Source: a virus. Taken from it: a stretch of DNA of 26,604 nt. Position 1 is the stretch's first letter. Each line of letters begins with the position of its first letter. The DNA lies in the IMG/VR virus record IMGVR_UViG_3300044655_001469, positions 1 to 26,604 of that record. One strand, given 5' to 3'. Below the pieces are notes generated by a model. That model was not told the DNA's origin and did no database searches. It was given only the letters and a program-made list of their open reading frames with translations. Positions 9,325-17,238 of the stretch are shown one piece after another. A program made the translations under genes and the position numbers.

Positions 9325-9767
9325 TGCAAGACATAACCAGCCCAGCAATCCAACAAATATACGCTCTCAAGGGCGCTATGGAAGATCGTTTCGCAGACGG
9401 TAGCATGAAAGAGGTTGATCCTCCGCTAGATCATCATTTTGCTAAGGGCTTGTATGGTCGCAGAATCTACTGCCCAGCCGGTACAACTGTGGTGACTAAA
9501 ACCCACATGTCACAACACGTCTCCGTTGCTTTGCGCGGTACATGCACAGTTTTTGATCATCACGGCAACAAGTCTAGCGTCACTGCGCCCGGTGTCTGGG
9601 TGACTGATGCCGGTACTGTCAGGGCTATTTACTGTCATGATGATGTTGAATGGTTAACCGTTCATTCTACCGATAAAGACAATGTAGAAGACGTGGAACA
9701 AGAGATTTTCGCAGATACTTATCAACAGTATTTGCAGCGTGTAACTTTGTTGGAGAATAAATCATGA
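9324..9767 (+). CDS. Small cupin-like virion-cluster protein
   Basis: A 147-residue protein with a cupin pattern: LYGRRIYCPAGTTVVTKTH, then HVSVALRGTCTVF, then APGVWVTDAGTVRAIYCHDDVEWLTVH. The His and Gly spacing fits a single double-stranded beta-helix. An acidic C-terminal helix (DNVEDVEQEIFADTYQQYL) follows. Such cupins are common among late genes of phages. It sits where P22 has gene 14, a 152-residue assembly protein, but similarity to gp14 was not tested, so only position and size agree. It may be an assembly factor or a minor virion part; no catalytic activity can be claimed. Coupled by TAATG upstream and ATGA downstream. Confidence 0.65.
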   Translation: MQDITSPAIQQIYALKGAMEDRFADGSMKEVDPPLDHHFAKGLYGRRIYCPAGTTVVTKTHMSQHVSVALRGTCTVFDHHGNKSSVTAPGVWVTDAGTVRAIYCHDDVEWLTVHSTDKDNVEDVEQEIFADTYQQYLQRVTLLENKS

Positions 9768-10672
9768 CTGGTGTAGCTCTTGCTGGCGCAGCAATCGGCG
9801 CTGTAGGGTCTGGTGTATCGGCTGGGATGGGTGCGTCTGCGAGTAGCAAGGCCACAAAAGCGCAGAAAGAAATTGCAGAAATGCAGCTTAGAAACTTGCG
9901 TGAAATGTATGGATTGACGCAGACGCAAGCCCAGCAATACTACAATCAGTACAATCAGTCCATGCAGCCCTACATGAAACAGGGTGCGTATGGCGCAAAG
10001 CGTGAACGCGCCATGGCTGATATGTATGCTCAGAACCTGCCAGCATGGATGAAACCATACGGCATGGCAGAGTATGAGCAGTCTCCGTTGTATACGCCGA
10101 TGGTGCGTAATCTGGCTGAATTGCAAGCTACGCCTGGTTATCAGTTTGAGCTACAACAGGGACAACAAGCATTGGCTCAAACAGCGGCTGCTAGAGGTGG
10201 TTTGTTATCCGGTGCTCAACAACGGGCTGCTGGTAACTATGCACAGAAACAGGCCGCTACAGGCTTCCAAAATGCTTGGCAGAGAGCACAGCAAGCCTAT
10301 CAGTCTGCCTTTGCTCAGAATCAAGCTCAGAACGCACAACAAGCTGGTTTAGTATCAGGTGCTGCTGGCTTGTACGGCAACATGGCTAACAGAGGTGCTG
10401 GGGCTGCTCAGGCGTTAGGCCAATCTGGTGTAAACATGGCGCTTGATTTAGGTCGGATTGGCGCTGGTATTGCAGGTGAACAGAATCAGGCCATGCAGGG
10501 CTATGGAGACGCTCGCTCTGCTAACGCTTACGGACAAGCTGGGGCTATCAATCAGGGCATTCAAGGATTACTTGGGGCGGGTATGTCTATCTATGGTCAA
10601 TATGGCGGTGGATCATCTGCTCCATACTCGATGAATGATGATTTACGCGCAAGAAGGGCGGCAGGAGTTTAA
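9764..10672 (+). CDS. Ejection (DNA transfer) protein, P22 gp7-like
   Basis: A 302-residue Ala/Gln/Gly-rich protein. Residues 1-22 are a hydrophobic small-residue segment (GVALAGAAIGAVGSGVSAG), followed by Gln-rich helices (QTQAQQYYNQYNQSMQPY). Residues about 124-153 hold the hallmark of phage gp7-type ejection proteins, TPGYQFELQQGQQAL followed by AARGGLLSGAQQRA. The C-terminus returns to Gly/Ala-rich sequence. In P22, gp7, gp20 and gp16 leave the capsid with the DNA and build a conduit across the cell envelope. It is followed three bases later by the gp20-like gene. It is longer than P22 gp7 (229 residues) but of the same type. Confidence 0.8.
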   Translation: MTGVALAGAAIGAVGSGVSAGMGASASSKATKAQKEIAEMQLRNLREMYGLTQTQAQQYYNQYNQSMQPYMKQGAYGAKRERAMADMYAQNLPAWMKPYGMAEYEQSPLYTPMVRNLAELQATPGYQFELQQGQQALAQTAAARGGLLSGAQQRAAGNYAQKQAATGFQNAWQRAQQAYQSAFAQNQAQNAQQAGLVSGAAGLYGNMANRGAGAAQALGQSGVNMALDLGRIGAGIAGEQNQAMQGYGDARSANAYGQAGAINQGIQGLLGAGMSIYGQYGGGSSAPYSMNDDLRARRAAGV

Positions 10673-10675
10673 TGT

Positions 10676-12178
10676 ATGGCTAGTTTAGCGGAATTTCTTC
10701 AAGCACAGCAGCAGTTTCAGAACCAGCCGAATGCGCTCGATTATTACAAGAACATCTCTCAAGCCCAAATGATGCCGATGGAGATGGACCTGAAGCGGTT
10801 AGAGGCGCGTAAAACCTTTGAGGATTATGAGAATACTCAAAGGCTGCGTGAACTGTTTGCACAGTCTCAGGGTATGCCTGACATCGCTTCTGTCGGGCAA
10901 TATAGCCCAGACATGGCGATTAAGCTACAGCAGGCCCAGCTTGAGAATCTGGCTAAACAAGCACAGATTCGTGAGTCAGGGATGCGTACCGGCAAGATCG
11001 GCCAAGAGATGCAGATGGAAAAGGGTAAAGCCTTTGCTAATGCGATTGGCCCTTATGGTGATCAGTATTACATGGATATTCAGGCTGGTATGCCGGAAGG
11101 ACAGGCGCTGAATAAATTCCGTATGTCTACTGGACAGGCTTTGCAACAGCTGGAACAACAAGGCTTGACCCCTGATGTACAGTTTGACATGAACGCTCTG
11201 ACTCCTGACGCGGCTTTGCGAGCCGCGTCAGGGCATGGATACCGATCTCAGCATCTTGAATCACAGCAAAAGATGGGTGAGATGGGATATGGATCACAGC
11301 TTGAAATGGGACGTGAGCAGTATAAGCGTCAGTTACCACCAGCACCATCAGCCGAGCAGTATTATGGTGGAGTACAGATGACTCCACAAGGACCCATGAG
11401 ACAGCCTCCCATTATGGGACCACAAGCTGCTCCGTTTGAAGTAGTTGGACCTGATGCAATGCAAGGTATGCAGCAAGCGCCTATGGGGGCTGCTGACATT
11501 GATAATCTGCGTACCATGTACCAACAGGCGCAGGGTCCAGAAAAAGAGCGTTTAGGCGCTATGTTGGCTGATGCTATCAAGCAGAGTATGCCGCGACGTG
11601 GTGGCTTTGTCACGCCTGAACAGCGTCAACAGATGGTGGTTGAGGAAAAGGCCGCAGAGACTAAAGCACAGGAAGAAGCTAAGGCACAGGTTGCACAGGC
11701 TGAAACACGCAAGCAAAAAGCTGAGGTGCTGTCCTCTTTGCCTAAAGTACCGGAACTGAACAAGCTGATTGATCAATCCATGTCGGGTCAGATTGAAGCA
11801 ATCAGCAAAGGTAAGCTGTTAGGTGAAATGGCTGGCGTATCTACTGAAGCGCTCAATGCTAGTAAACAGCTTGAGGTCGTAGCCGCCCAGATGAAGCAGA
11901 TCACCAAATCATTAGTAGGGGTCGGTGCTGTATCAGATTTTGAGCAACGTCAAATGGCAGAAGCAGCCGGTAATATCGCTGACGCATCGACCCCAGCCAA
12001 GACCCGCAAACGGCAATTAGAGATGTTCAACCGGATACTGCGTAAGTCTCTAATGAAAAGCCCTGAACTAGCTAAGGGATTGAACGCAGCAGAAGATGAT
12101 GATATTGATGCCTCATACAATGAGCCGGATGAAGATGAAGTCAATAGCGTGTATCAGAGATATAACATTAAACGATAA
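10676..12178 (+). CDS. Ejection protein, P22 gp20-like
   Basis: A 500-residue Gln/Met-rich, largely helical protein lying between gp7-like and gp16-like genes, matching P22 gp20 (471 residues) in place, size and composition. Visible parts are an N-terminal helical region (MASLAEFLQAQQQFQ), repeated QMEM/EQQG-type helices, a Pro/Met-rich linker near 225-270 and an Ala/Glu/Lys coiled coil near 320-355 (EKAAETKAQEEAKAQVAQAE). A last helical domain is followed by an acidic tail (EDDDIDASYNEPDEDE). No enzyme motif is seen. The start ATG at 10676 has a GGAG ribosome site 8 bases upstream; an overlapping ATG at 10672 is out of frame. Ends in TAATG with the next gene. Assignment rests mostly on context. 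Confidence 0.65.
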   Translation: MASLAEFLQAQQQFQNQPNALDYYKNISQAQMMPMEMDLKRLEARKTFEDYENTQRLRELFAQSQGMPDIASVGQYSPDMAIKLQQAQLENLAKQAQIRESGMRTGKIGQEMQMEKGKAFANAIGPYGDQYYMDIQAGMPEGQALNKFRMSTGQALQQLEQQGLTPDVQFDMNALTPDAALRAASGHGYRSQHLESQQKMGEMGYGSQLEMGREQYKRQLPPAPSAEQYYGGVQMTPQGPMRQPPIMGPQAAPFEVVGPDAMQGMQQAPMGAADIDNLRTMYQQAQGPEKERLGAMLADAIKQSMPRRGGFVTPEQRQQMVVEEKAAETKAQEEAKAQVAQAETRKQKAEVLSSLPKVPELNKLIDQSMSGQIEAISKGKLLGEMAGVSTEALNASKQLEVVAAQMKQITKSLVGVGAVSDFEQRQMAEAAGNIADASTPAKTRKRQLEMFNRILRKSLMKSPELAKGLNAAEDDDIDASYNEPDEDEVNSVYQRYNIKR

Positions 12179-13878
12179 TGGCTACACAAAGAGAATTACT
12201 TAACGCAATTAAGGCCGCTGAATCAGCCGGGGACACTTCCGGCGCGAGAATACTGGCTCAAGAGCTGGCTAAACTACGACCGCCCAGCATAGGTGAGCGG
12301 GATATGTCTGGCCTAAAGGCTGGCGCACCCAAGCCCGCTCCAGAATATAAGCCAAAACAACTTGAGGTCGGTATAGATATCTCTAGCGCCCGCTCTGATC
12401 CTTGGTATGAGCAGCTTGCTAAAGGTGCTGCTATCGGTTTACGCGGCATGGGGAAAGGTATCAAAGGCTTAGTGTCTGAGCTTGAACCGGCTGATATCGC
12501 GGAAATCGAGGCCATGAAGCGCTATCAGTCAGAGGCGGGCTGGCCAGCTACCGTGGGGCGCATAGCCGCTGAAGCGCCTGCTTATATGGCGGGTGCCGGG
12601 CTTGGTCCGGCCACAATGCTAGGACGTGCGGCTACAGCAGCCGGTACTGCTGCAACCATTAGCCCAGAAGATAGGCTTAGAAGCGCAGGAGAGGCTGCTC
12701 TAGGCTCATACGTGGGTGAGGGGCTAATAGGGGGGCTGGGTAAGATAATGCGCGGTCCTGTGGCTCAGAAGGGGGTTGCTGAATTGTTTAAGGAAGGTGT
12801 ACGGCCAACAGCCGCACAAGCTATCGGTGGCGCAGTGAAGACCGCCGAGGAAAAGCTGGAGTCTGTCCCGCTAGTTGGTGCCGCTATTACGAAAGCACAT
12901 CGCCGGGGAATGGAAACATTCAACACAGCGACGCTCAAGAAGGTCGTGGACGATCTAAACCGGGACATTGATGCTGTTGCATCTGGTTTACCAAGTGCCC
13001 CCGGTCAAGCACCTGTATCCCCCATGCAGCGTATTGAGGTCGGTGATATCCAGCCGGGGACCACTGGATTCCAGCAGGTAAAGAGTGCTGTTAAGGAAGC
13101 ATACGGGAGGCTGGTTGAAAATACGTCCGGCGAAATGACTCCCGAGTTACAGGCTGGCTTACAGGGTATTCGTGATTTAGCCGGGACGTTGCGTGGTTCT
13201 TACGCAAAACAGATTGATAACATTCTTAAAAACACGGTAGAAAGCCGATTCAAGCCGGGACAGCGTGTAGACGGTGTGACTATCAAAGAAATTGATTCGG
13301 AACTAACCAATCTAGCGGAGAATTACACTAAGTCTAGCATTGCTGACGAGCGCAGAATCGGGCAAGCGATTCAAGAGGCACAGCGTCAAATGCACTTGAT
13401 GATGGAGGGTCAGAATCCAGACTATGCAACAGCGCTTAGGAATGCGGATTCTGCATACTTCAAGTTGAAGCGCATTGAACAGGCCACCACGTCATCTGTT
13501 GCTAATGAACTCATGACCCCGGCACAGCTATTGCAATCATTACGTGGCCGCGATAGGACTGGCTTTGCTCAAGGCACCATGCCTATGCAGGAATGGGGGA
13601 GAGCAGCGCAAGAGGTGCTAGGTAACAAATACCCTGATTCCGGTACTGCTGGCAGATTGGGTTTAGGTGATTTGTTTGCTGCTGGTGTAGGTGGCTTACC
13701 GAAGGCTGCTGCTTTTTACTTTGGTGCTCAAGGCGCCTATTCCCCAGCCGTTCAGGATTTCTTGGTTCAACAAGCTCTGAAACAACCGGGACCTGCTAGA
13801 CAGGCCGCAGTACGGGGATTATCAGCTTTACGTCAACCAGCATCGGCTACGGGTGCTTCATTTGCTACAGGATACTAA
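12178..13878 (+). CDS. Ejection protein, P22 gp16-like
   Basis: A 566-residue protein that takes the third ejection-protein position. It begins with a short helical motif (RELLNAIKAAESAGDTSGA) of the kind seen at the N-terminus of many phage internal proteins. A Gly/Ala-rich hydrophobic region follows at about 80-200 (LAKGAAIGLRGMGKGIKG, PAYMAGAGLGPATMLG), which could insert in membrane, then long amphipathic helices from 200 to 460 and a Gly/Ala-rich end (LGDLFAAGVGGLPKAAAFYFG). P22 gp16 is 609 residues and enters the cell with the genome. No lytic transglycosylase or peptidase motif was found. The gene starts in the TAATG of its neighbour and is followed after one base by the fibre gene. 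Confidence 0.65.
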   Translation: MATQRELLNAIKAAESAGDTSGARILAQELAKLRPPSIGERDMSGLKAGAPKPAPEYKPKQLEVGIDISSARSDPWYEQLAKGAAIGLRGMGKGIKGLVSELEPADIAEIEAMKRYQSEAGWPATVGRIAAEAPAYMAGAGLGPATMLGRAATAAGTAATISPEDRLRSAGEAALGSYVGEGLIGGLGKIMRGPVAQKGVAELFKEGVRPTAAQAIGGAVKTAEEKLESVPLVGAAITKAHRRGMETFNTATLKKVVDDLNRDIDAVASGLPSAPGQAPVSPMQRIEVGDIQPGTTGFQQVKSAVKEAYGRLVENTSGEMTPELQAGLQGIRDLAGTLRGSYAKQIDNILKNTVESRFKPGQRVDGVTIKEIDSELTNLAENYTKSSIADERRIGQAIQEAQRQMHLMMEGQNPDYATALRNADSAYFKLKRIEQATTSSVANELMTPAQLLQSLRGRDRTGFAQGTMPMQEWGRAAQEVLGNKYPDSGTAGRLGLGDLFAAGVGGLPKAAAFYFGAQGAYSPAVQDFLVQQALKQPGPARQAAVRGLSALRQPASATGASFATGY

Positions 13879-13879
13879 C

Positions 13880-14905
13880 ATGACCTCACTTTGCCCAGTC
13901 TTTCAAGAGCCGCAGCTTACTGATAACAACGAGTTTTTAGCGGGTGGCTTGCTTTGGTTTTATGAGGCAGGAACCAGCACCCTGTCTATTTCCTACTCTG
14001 ATTCAGCCGGTACAGTCCCGTGGCCTAATCCCATTGTCCTGAATGCGCGGGGTGCTTGCGCTGGAACTATCTGGCTAAAGACGGGTGATCCTTACCGCAT
14101 TGTGCTGGAGGGTAGACCGATTTATGGCCAGACTCACGGTGTTGTTATCACTGAGCATGACAATATCACGGGCATTACTAGCAGTGATGCACCTGAAGAC
14201 TGGGTACCATTCCCTGCTGCGCCGACTTTCTTATCGACCACTAGCTTTACTGTAACAGGTGACTATCGGTCTATATTTATCCCCAATAGGAAGCTACGCA
14301 TTACTGATTCTGGTGGTGTATCTGTCCACAGCGTTATTAGTTCATCGTTTGCCTTGAACGTCACTACAGTGACCGTAACCGGCTTAATTGATTCGGGTAT
14401 ATCGCTAGTCGAGTATTCTTTCGTCACCCCCGCATCCTCTCCTGATCGTTTTGAAGATGTGGTTATTACTGACGACCTTACAGTAGGTGATGATGCTGTC
14501 ATTGACGGTGATCTTACTGTGTCCGGCGCGCTTACAATTAACTCTAACCCAGCATGGACTAACGCTAATAACACGTTTGGAACATCTGTCTCACCTAGTG
14601 CTGGATTTATTACTTCTGCCAATGGATTTCGTTTCTACCGTGAGGTTAAAGATATTACCTTCGTCTCGACGGGCTCTACTGTATTCCTAAGTTATACTGA
14701 CGCATTTTCTAGCGCGTTTCCAACAGCGTGTTTTCAAGTGCTGGCTACGCTGGGTGATTTTAGTGTGAGTATTGGTCAATATAGCCCGATGTTATCCGTC
14801 CACAATGTCACAGTAAACGGGTTTAATTATGATATTATTTGTAGGGCTGCAGTCCCTGCTGGCACATACAACCTCAAACTGACTTATCTGGCTCTGGGGT
14901 ACTAA
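13880..14905 (+). CDS. Second tail fibre/spike protein
   Basis: A 341-residue protein, read from ATG 13880 right after the preceding stop. Residues 1-95 form a virion-binding domain common in phage fibres: CPVFQEPQLTDNNE, GGLLWFYEAGTST, SYSDSAGT, YRIVLEGR. Next is a module with FTVTGDYRSIFIPNRKLRI and TTVTVTGL. After that comes a short repeat DDLTVGDDAVIDGDLTVSGAL like trimeric beta-helix turns. The C-terminal 100 residues (FSSAFPTACFQVLAT to LTYLALGY) resemble fibre tip domains that end in an A(I/L)GY sequence. It likely binds host surface sugars or protein. The first domain shares its YSD-A-x-T motif with the N-terminal extension of the gp4-like adaptor. Confidence 0.7.
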   Translation: MTSLCPVFQEPQLTDNNEFLAGGLLWFYEAGTSTLSISYSDSAGTVPWPNPIVLNARGACAGTIWLKTGDPYRIVLEGRPIYGQTHGVVITEHDNITGITSSDAPEDWVPFPAAPTFLSTTSFTVTGDYRSIFIPNRKLRITDSGGVSVHSVISSSFALNVTTVTVTGLIDSGISLVEYSFVTPASSPDRFEDVVITDDLTVGDDAVIDGDLTVSGALTINSNPAWTNANNTFGTSVSPSAGFITSANGFRFYREVKDITFVSTGSTVFLSYTDAFSSAFPTACFQVLATLGDFSVSIGQYSPMLSVHNVTVNGFNYDIICRAAVPAGTYNLKLTYLALGY

Positions 14906-14906
14906 C

Positions 14907-15290
14907 ATGACATACACATTGAGCGAGAAATCATTGCAGCGCCTTACGGGTGTACATCCTGATCTAGTCAAGGTGGTCAAAAAAGCCATTGAATTGACTC
15001 CCATTGACTTCAGGATCACCGAAGGATTACGCACTAGAGAGCGTCAAGCGTATCTAGTGAAGAAAGGTGCTAGCAGAACTATGCGTTCCCGTCATATCAC
15101 TGGACACGCGATTGACTTTGTAGCCTTATCTAACGGTGTTGTTAGCTGGGATTTTCCGTTGTATACAAGGATAGCCGATGCTTTTAAGAAAGCAGCATCT
15201 GAGCTAGGTGTACCGATTGTTTGGGGCGGGGATTGGAAGAGCTTTCGGGATGGTCCACATATAGAGTTGAATCGTAAACACTATCCGTAG
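14907..15290 (+). CDS. Endolysin, M15-family L,D/D,D-peptidase
   Basis: A 127-residue peptidoglycan peptidase of the VanY/M15_4 type used by many phages as endolysin. The zinc site is visible: SRHITGHAIDF gives His63 and Asp70, and GPHIEL gives His118. The family's WGGDW motif stands at 106-110. TEGLRT at 38-43 is the usual substrate-side motif. Length fits single-domain enzymes such as the T5 endolysin. There is no signal peptide, so release to the periplasm needs a holin, and a candidate follows directly. It starts one base after the fibre stop and is the first gene of the lysis cassette. Confidence 0.9.
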   Translation: MTYTLSEKSLQRLTGVHPDLVKVVKKAIELTPIDFRITEGLRTRERQAYLVKKGASRTMRSRHITGHAIDFVALSNGVVSWDFPLYTRIADAFKKAASELGVPIVWGGDWKSFRDGPHIELNRKHYP

Positions 15291-15299
15291 GAGTACATT

Positions 15300-15461
15300 A
15301 TGCATTGGGTAATCAATCAGCTTAAACAGCCGTCTACGTGGCGTGGTATCACGATGCTGGTTACGTCTATGGGCATTGCTATCAAACCTGCTCTTATGGA
15401 GCAGATTGTAGTAACAGGCACAGCGGTTGCTGGCCTCATTGGTGTGATATTTAAGGGATGA
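15300..15461 (+). CDS. Small membrane protein, holin candidate
   Basis: A 53-residue ORF (MHWVINQLKQPSTWRGITML through VIFKG). The ribosome site AGGAG lies 7 bases upstream of ATG 15300, overlapping the end of the endolysin gene. The start QPSTWRG is typical of small phage holins/membrane proteins, and two short hydrophobic segments can be seen (ITMLVTSMGIAI, about 17-28, and IVVTGTAVAGLIGVIF, about 36-51). With the endolysin before it and a membrane coiled-coil protein after it (4-base ATGA overlap), a pore-forming holin is the most likely role. The holin call is from size, topology and place, not from a tested family match. Confidence 0.7.
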   Translation: MHWVINQLKQPSTWRGITMLVTSMGIAIKPALMEQIVVTGTAVAGLIGVIFKG

Positions 15462-15703
15462 GCGAGTTAGTCAAAGCCATCATGGTGGCCGTTGGTATTG
15501 CGATTACTATGTACGTAACGCAACGTGAGCAGGTTTATCAGATCGAGGCTTTGGAAAAAAGCCTCGATCTGAGAGCAAAAGAAATGAATGAGGTGCGCAA
15601 AGATATCAATCTGATCCAGATAAGTCTTGCAAGGGTGTCGTCAAGGGAATGTCAGACGACTGCTCCCGGTAGGACGTGGGAGCAGAGCTTTCTGGTACAA
15701 TAA
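15458..15703 (+). CDS. Membrane-anchored coiled-coil lysis protein (i-spanin-like)
   Basis: An 81-residue protein with one N-terminal membrane segment (VKAIMVAVGIAITMYV, about 5-20). A charged coiled coil follows (QIEALEKSLDLRAKEMNEVRK, written here as one helix, to about residue 60), then a short tail with one Cys. This layout fits an inner-membrane spanin or a small holin partner, though it is short for an i-spanin. It overlaps the holin candidate by ATGA. Its last 98 bases overlap, on the other strand, the end of a secreted-protein gene. A perfect 15-bp hairpin lies inside the coding sequence. Confidence 0.6.
   Translation: MSELVKAIMVAVGIAITMYVTQREQVYQIEALEKSLDLRAKEMNEVRKDINLIQISLARVSSRECQTTAPGRTWEQSFLVQ
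15538..15572. repeat. Perfect 15-bp inverted repeat inside lysis gene
   Basis: TCAGATCGAGGCTTT and its exact complement are separated by GGAAA, giving a 15-bp stem with a 5-base loop. It lies within the coding sequence at 15458-15703 and just beyond the 3' end of the leftward gene that stops at 15606. No T-tract follows on either strand, so a standard intrinsic terminator is not supported. It may stop or stabilise leftward transcripts. Confidence 0.7.
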
Positions 15704-15884
15704 TGGTACTGCCTGTATCGTATTGGTATACAGTGGCTGATCCCTTTGGCGTAACGACTTGAGTCATGTTGTCGAATTTGTATATTGACACCTTATCACC
15801 ACAGCTAGTGATAGTACCGTACGTGTAACAGCTAATGCTGGCATTTGCGGTACTACACATTAACAGCAAAAATAAAACTTTCAT
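15606..15884 (-). CDS. Secreted small protein of unknown role
   Basis: A 92-residue protein beginning with a signal peptide (MKVLFLLLMCSTANA, likely cut before SIS). The mature part has Cys19 and Cys28 that could form a disulfide (CYTYGTITSC), then Tyr/Thr-rich beta strands (ATVYQYDTGSTIIVP) and an acidic polar end. There is no proper lipobox (LLMC), so it is not clearly an o-spanin. It is the last gene of the leftward operon, with a 4-base ATGA overlap to the gene before it, and its end overlaps the rightward lysis gene by 98 bases. A periplasmic role in lysis or exclusion is possible; not recognised beyond this. Confidence 0.6.
   Translation of the reverse strand: MKVLFLLLMCSTANASISCYTYGTITSCGDKVSIYKFDNMTQVVTPKGSATVYQYDTGSTIIVPESSAPTSYREQSSDIPLTTPLQDLSGSD
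15660..15685. repeat. 8-bp perfect hairpin in convergent overlap
   Basis: CTGCTCCC and GGGAGCAG flank a 10-base loop, within the stretch where the rightward membrane gene and the leftward secreted-protein gene overlap. No T-tract follows. It could slow polymerase or protect transcript ends from both directions, but may be incidental. Confidence 0.4.
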
Positions 15885-16087
15885 ACTGCGTCCTTTTTTA
15901 AGTCACGAGCTTTTTTCTTAGCGCCTTCAATATCCCAGCGCTCAAAGATTGTTCTTAGCTGATCGCCTGTAAAGCCAGCCATCTCAGCCATCCGGTTGAC
16001 GTTTCGTTTCTCTGTCTGCTCTAAGCGCCGGGGTGTTAGCCCCGCCTTTATAAAACTAATCGCTAGCTGTTGTTCTATATAGTTCAT
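15881..16087 (-). CDS. Small helical protein, unknown
   Basis: A 68-residue, basic, mostly helical protein (EQQLAISFIKAGLTPRRLEQ, then an ERWDIEGAKKKARDLKK tail). No known motif was recognised. An AGGATG ribosome site precedes ATG 16087. The start lies 32 bases inside the upstream gene and the stop overlaps the secreted-protein start as ATGA, so it reads as part of one coupled operon. Confidence 0.6.
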   Translation of the reverse strand: MNYIEQQLAISFIKAGLTPRRLEQTEKRNVNRMAEMAGFTGDQLRTIFERWDIEGAKKKARDLKKDAV

Positions 16088-16415
16088 AGTTCATCCTGAA
16101 GTTGTAGCGGTATCTGTTCTCCCTGCTGCGATCAAATGACGACATGCGGCAATCGTCGCAGCGTTTATGCTGCTCTTTGATTAGATTCTCCCTTAGCGCT
16201 TCCGGTTCAATCTCCAGCATCTCGCAATAGATGTTCAGCCTGTCAGAGCATAAAAAGTCTATCGCGTCTTCAGCGTTATTGCATATCTCAGCCTCTTGTC
16301 CCGGGCTATTGTAGTCCATAGGGGTCTGCCTAGCGTCATGCATGGCCTGCAATATAACCGCCGCTATGAGCCGCTTATACGGCCCATAATCTTCTATTAC
16401 AGAACCCTGGTTCAT
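16056..16415 (-). CDS. Phage hypothetical protein (AED-type helical family)
   Basis: A 119-residue protein. The first 80 residues (LIAAVILQAMHDARQ, AEDAIDFLCSDRLNIYCEML, PEALRENL) follow a pattern found in many small phage proteins of unknown function: a helix with Q-A-x-x-D, then A-x-x-FL-S-x-x, then a PEAL/DPDAVR-type helix. The remainder is rich in Arg and Tyr with paired Cys (CDDC). Its start shares ATGA with the stop of the preceding gene. No biochemical role can be given. Confidence 0.6.
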   Translation of the reverse strand: MNQGSVIEDYGPYKRLIAAVILQAMHDARQTPMDYNSPGQEAEICNNAEDAIDFLCSDRLNIYCEMLEIEPEALRENLIKEQHKRCDDCRMSSFDRSRENRYRYNFRMNYELYRTTASD

Positions 16416-16789
16416 AGATCATCAGCTGCTTTCAATAGCGCTCTGCTGATCTCTCTCAATAGCTGACGCATTACAATAACCGTCTTAGGATGCTCTATCG
16501 GTAGCTCTGGAAGTTTTTCCGGCAATCCATAATCAACCGATTGTGTTTTTATAGCATCCTCTTGATTAGCAAGGTTCCACCACAATATACCGTCTTCGTC
16601 ATTCCATGAAATCAACACTTTTCGTTTAGTTCGTAAATCAGCTAACGCTTTCCTGACCTTTTCACGTTTGGCTACTGGTGACAGTATGCCCATCGACTCA
16701 TGGTTTTTCATAGCGATGCATACGTCATTGCTACTGGCTGGAAGGTGCATGGATCGCACCTGTTGATAAACAATCTCTAAAAAGCTCAT
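16412..16789 (-). CDS. Winged-helix-like small protein, unknown
   Basis: A 125-residue protein. Residues 1-70 look like a winged helix: SFLEIVYQQV, then SNDVCIAMKN as a turn-helix, REKVRKALADLRTKRKVLIS as a recognition helix, and GILWWNLA as wing strands. The C-terminal half is a Pro-rich linker and a basic helix (VIVMRQLLREISRALLKAA). It may bind DNA, possibly as a regulator, but this is inferred from pattern alone. An AGGAAG ribosome site precedes ATG 16789. Confidence 0.55.
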   Translation of the reverse strand: MSFLEIVYQQVRSMHLPASSNDVCIAMKNHESMGILSPVAKREKVRKALADLRTKRKVLISWNDEDGILWWNLANQEDAIKTQSVDYGLPEKLPELPIEHPKTVIVMRQLLREISRALLKAADDL

Positions 16790-16790
16790 A

Positions 16791-16970
16791 TTATTGCTTC
16801 CTGCTCAATTCTATTTCTATCTCACACTTACGACGAACGCTTGTACCCAACCGAATAGACAGCGTGTCTATCTGTGCGTGTAGGTCGTCAATCTCTTGTC
16901 TAATGCGGTCATACTCCCGCACTAAGCTCCTATGCTCAATACTCTGTTTGATCTTTGCTAAAATAGTCAT
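16791..16970 (-). CDS. 59-residue coiled-coil protein
   Basis: A short ORF (MTILAKIKQSIEHRSLVREY to ELSRKQ) with a GGAG ribosome site 7 bases before the ATG. It is almost wholly a charged coiled coil (IRQEIDDLHAQIDTLSIRLG). It starts 35 bases inside the preceding gene and stops one base before the next start, consistent with a real operon member. Function unknown. Confidence 0.6.
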   Translation of the reverse strand: MTILAKIKQSIEHRSLVREYDRIRQEIDDLHAQIDTLSIRLGTSVRRKCEIEIELSRKQ

Positions 16971-17238
16971 AACATTGCTCCGTCAGTGACTGCATTTGCA
17001 CATGGGATAGCAGGTCGGTAATATCAACCATTACGTCATCAAACTTAATCCATTGACCATCTACTTTGACCAACCCGTCTGTGGTGTATGTCACTTGTTC
17101 TATGTCACCGATACCACCCTCTGCTGGATAACAGTTCTCTGGTGGTCCACCCGTGTAGGCGGGTGTATACGGCTCAACCTCAAGCGTACACTCAAGCTGC
17201 AAACCACTGAGTTCACAGGTTACGGTTTCCATACTCAT
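16936..17238 (-). CDS. Small acidic protein, unknown
   Basis: A 100-residue protein read from the ATG at 17238 (MSMETVTCELSGLQLECTLE), which overlaps the preceding microprotein stop as TAATG and has GGGGA upstream. A longer reading from 17268 would run through the microprotein gene and is less likely. It is beta-rich and acidic (EVTYTTDGLVKVDGQW-type strands, DDVMVDITDLLSHVQ). No family recognised. Confidence 0.6.
   Translation of the reverse strand: MSMETVTCELSGLQLECTLEVEPYTPAYTGGPPENCYPAEGGIGDIEQVTYTTDGLVKVDGQWIKFDDVMVDITDLLSHVQMQSLTEQCYDYFSKDQTEY

Noticed and set aside
9722-10126. 134-codon leftward ORF across the cupin and gp7-like genes
   Set aside because: Antisense to two well supported, coupled genes; composition (His, Leu, Arg, Cys) is that of a reverse reading.
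15900-16090. Anti-CRISPR gene candidate among the small leftward ORFs
   Set aside because: Small size and operon place alone do not support it, and no Aca-type regulator was recognised.
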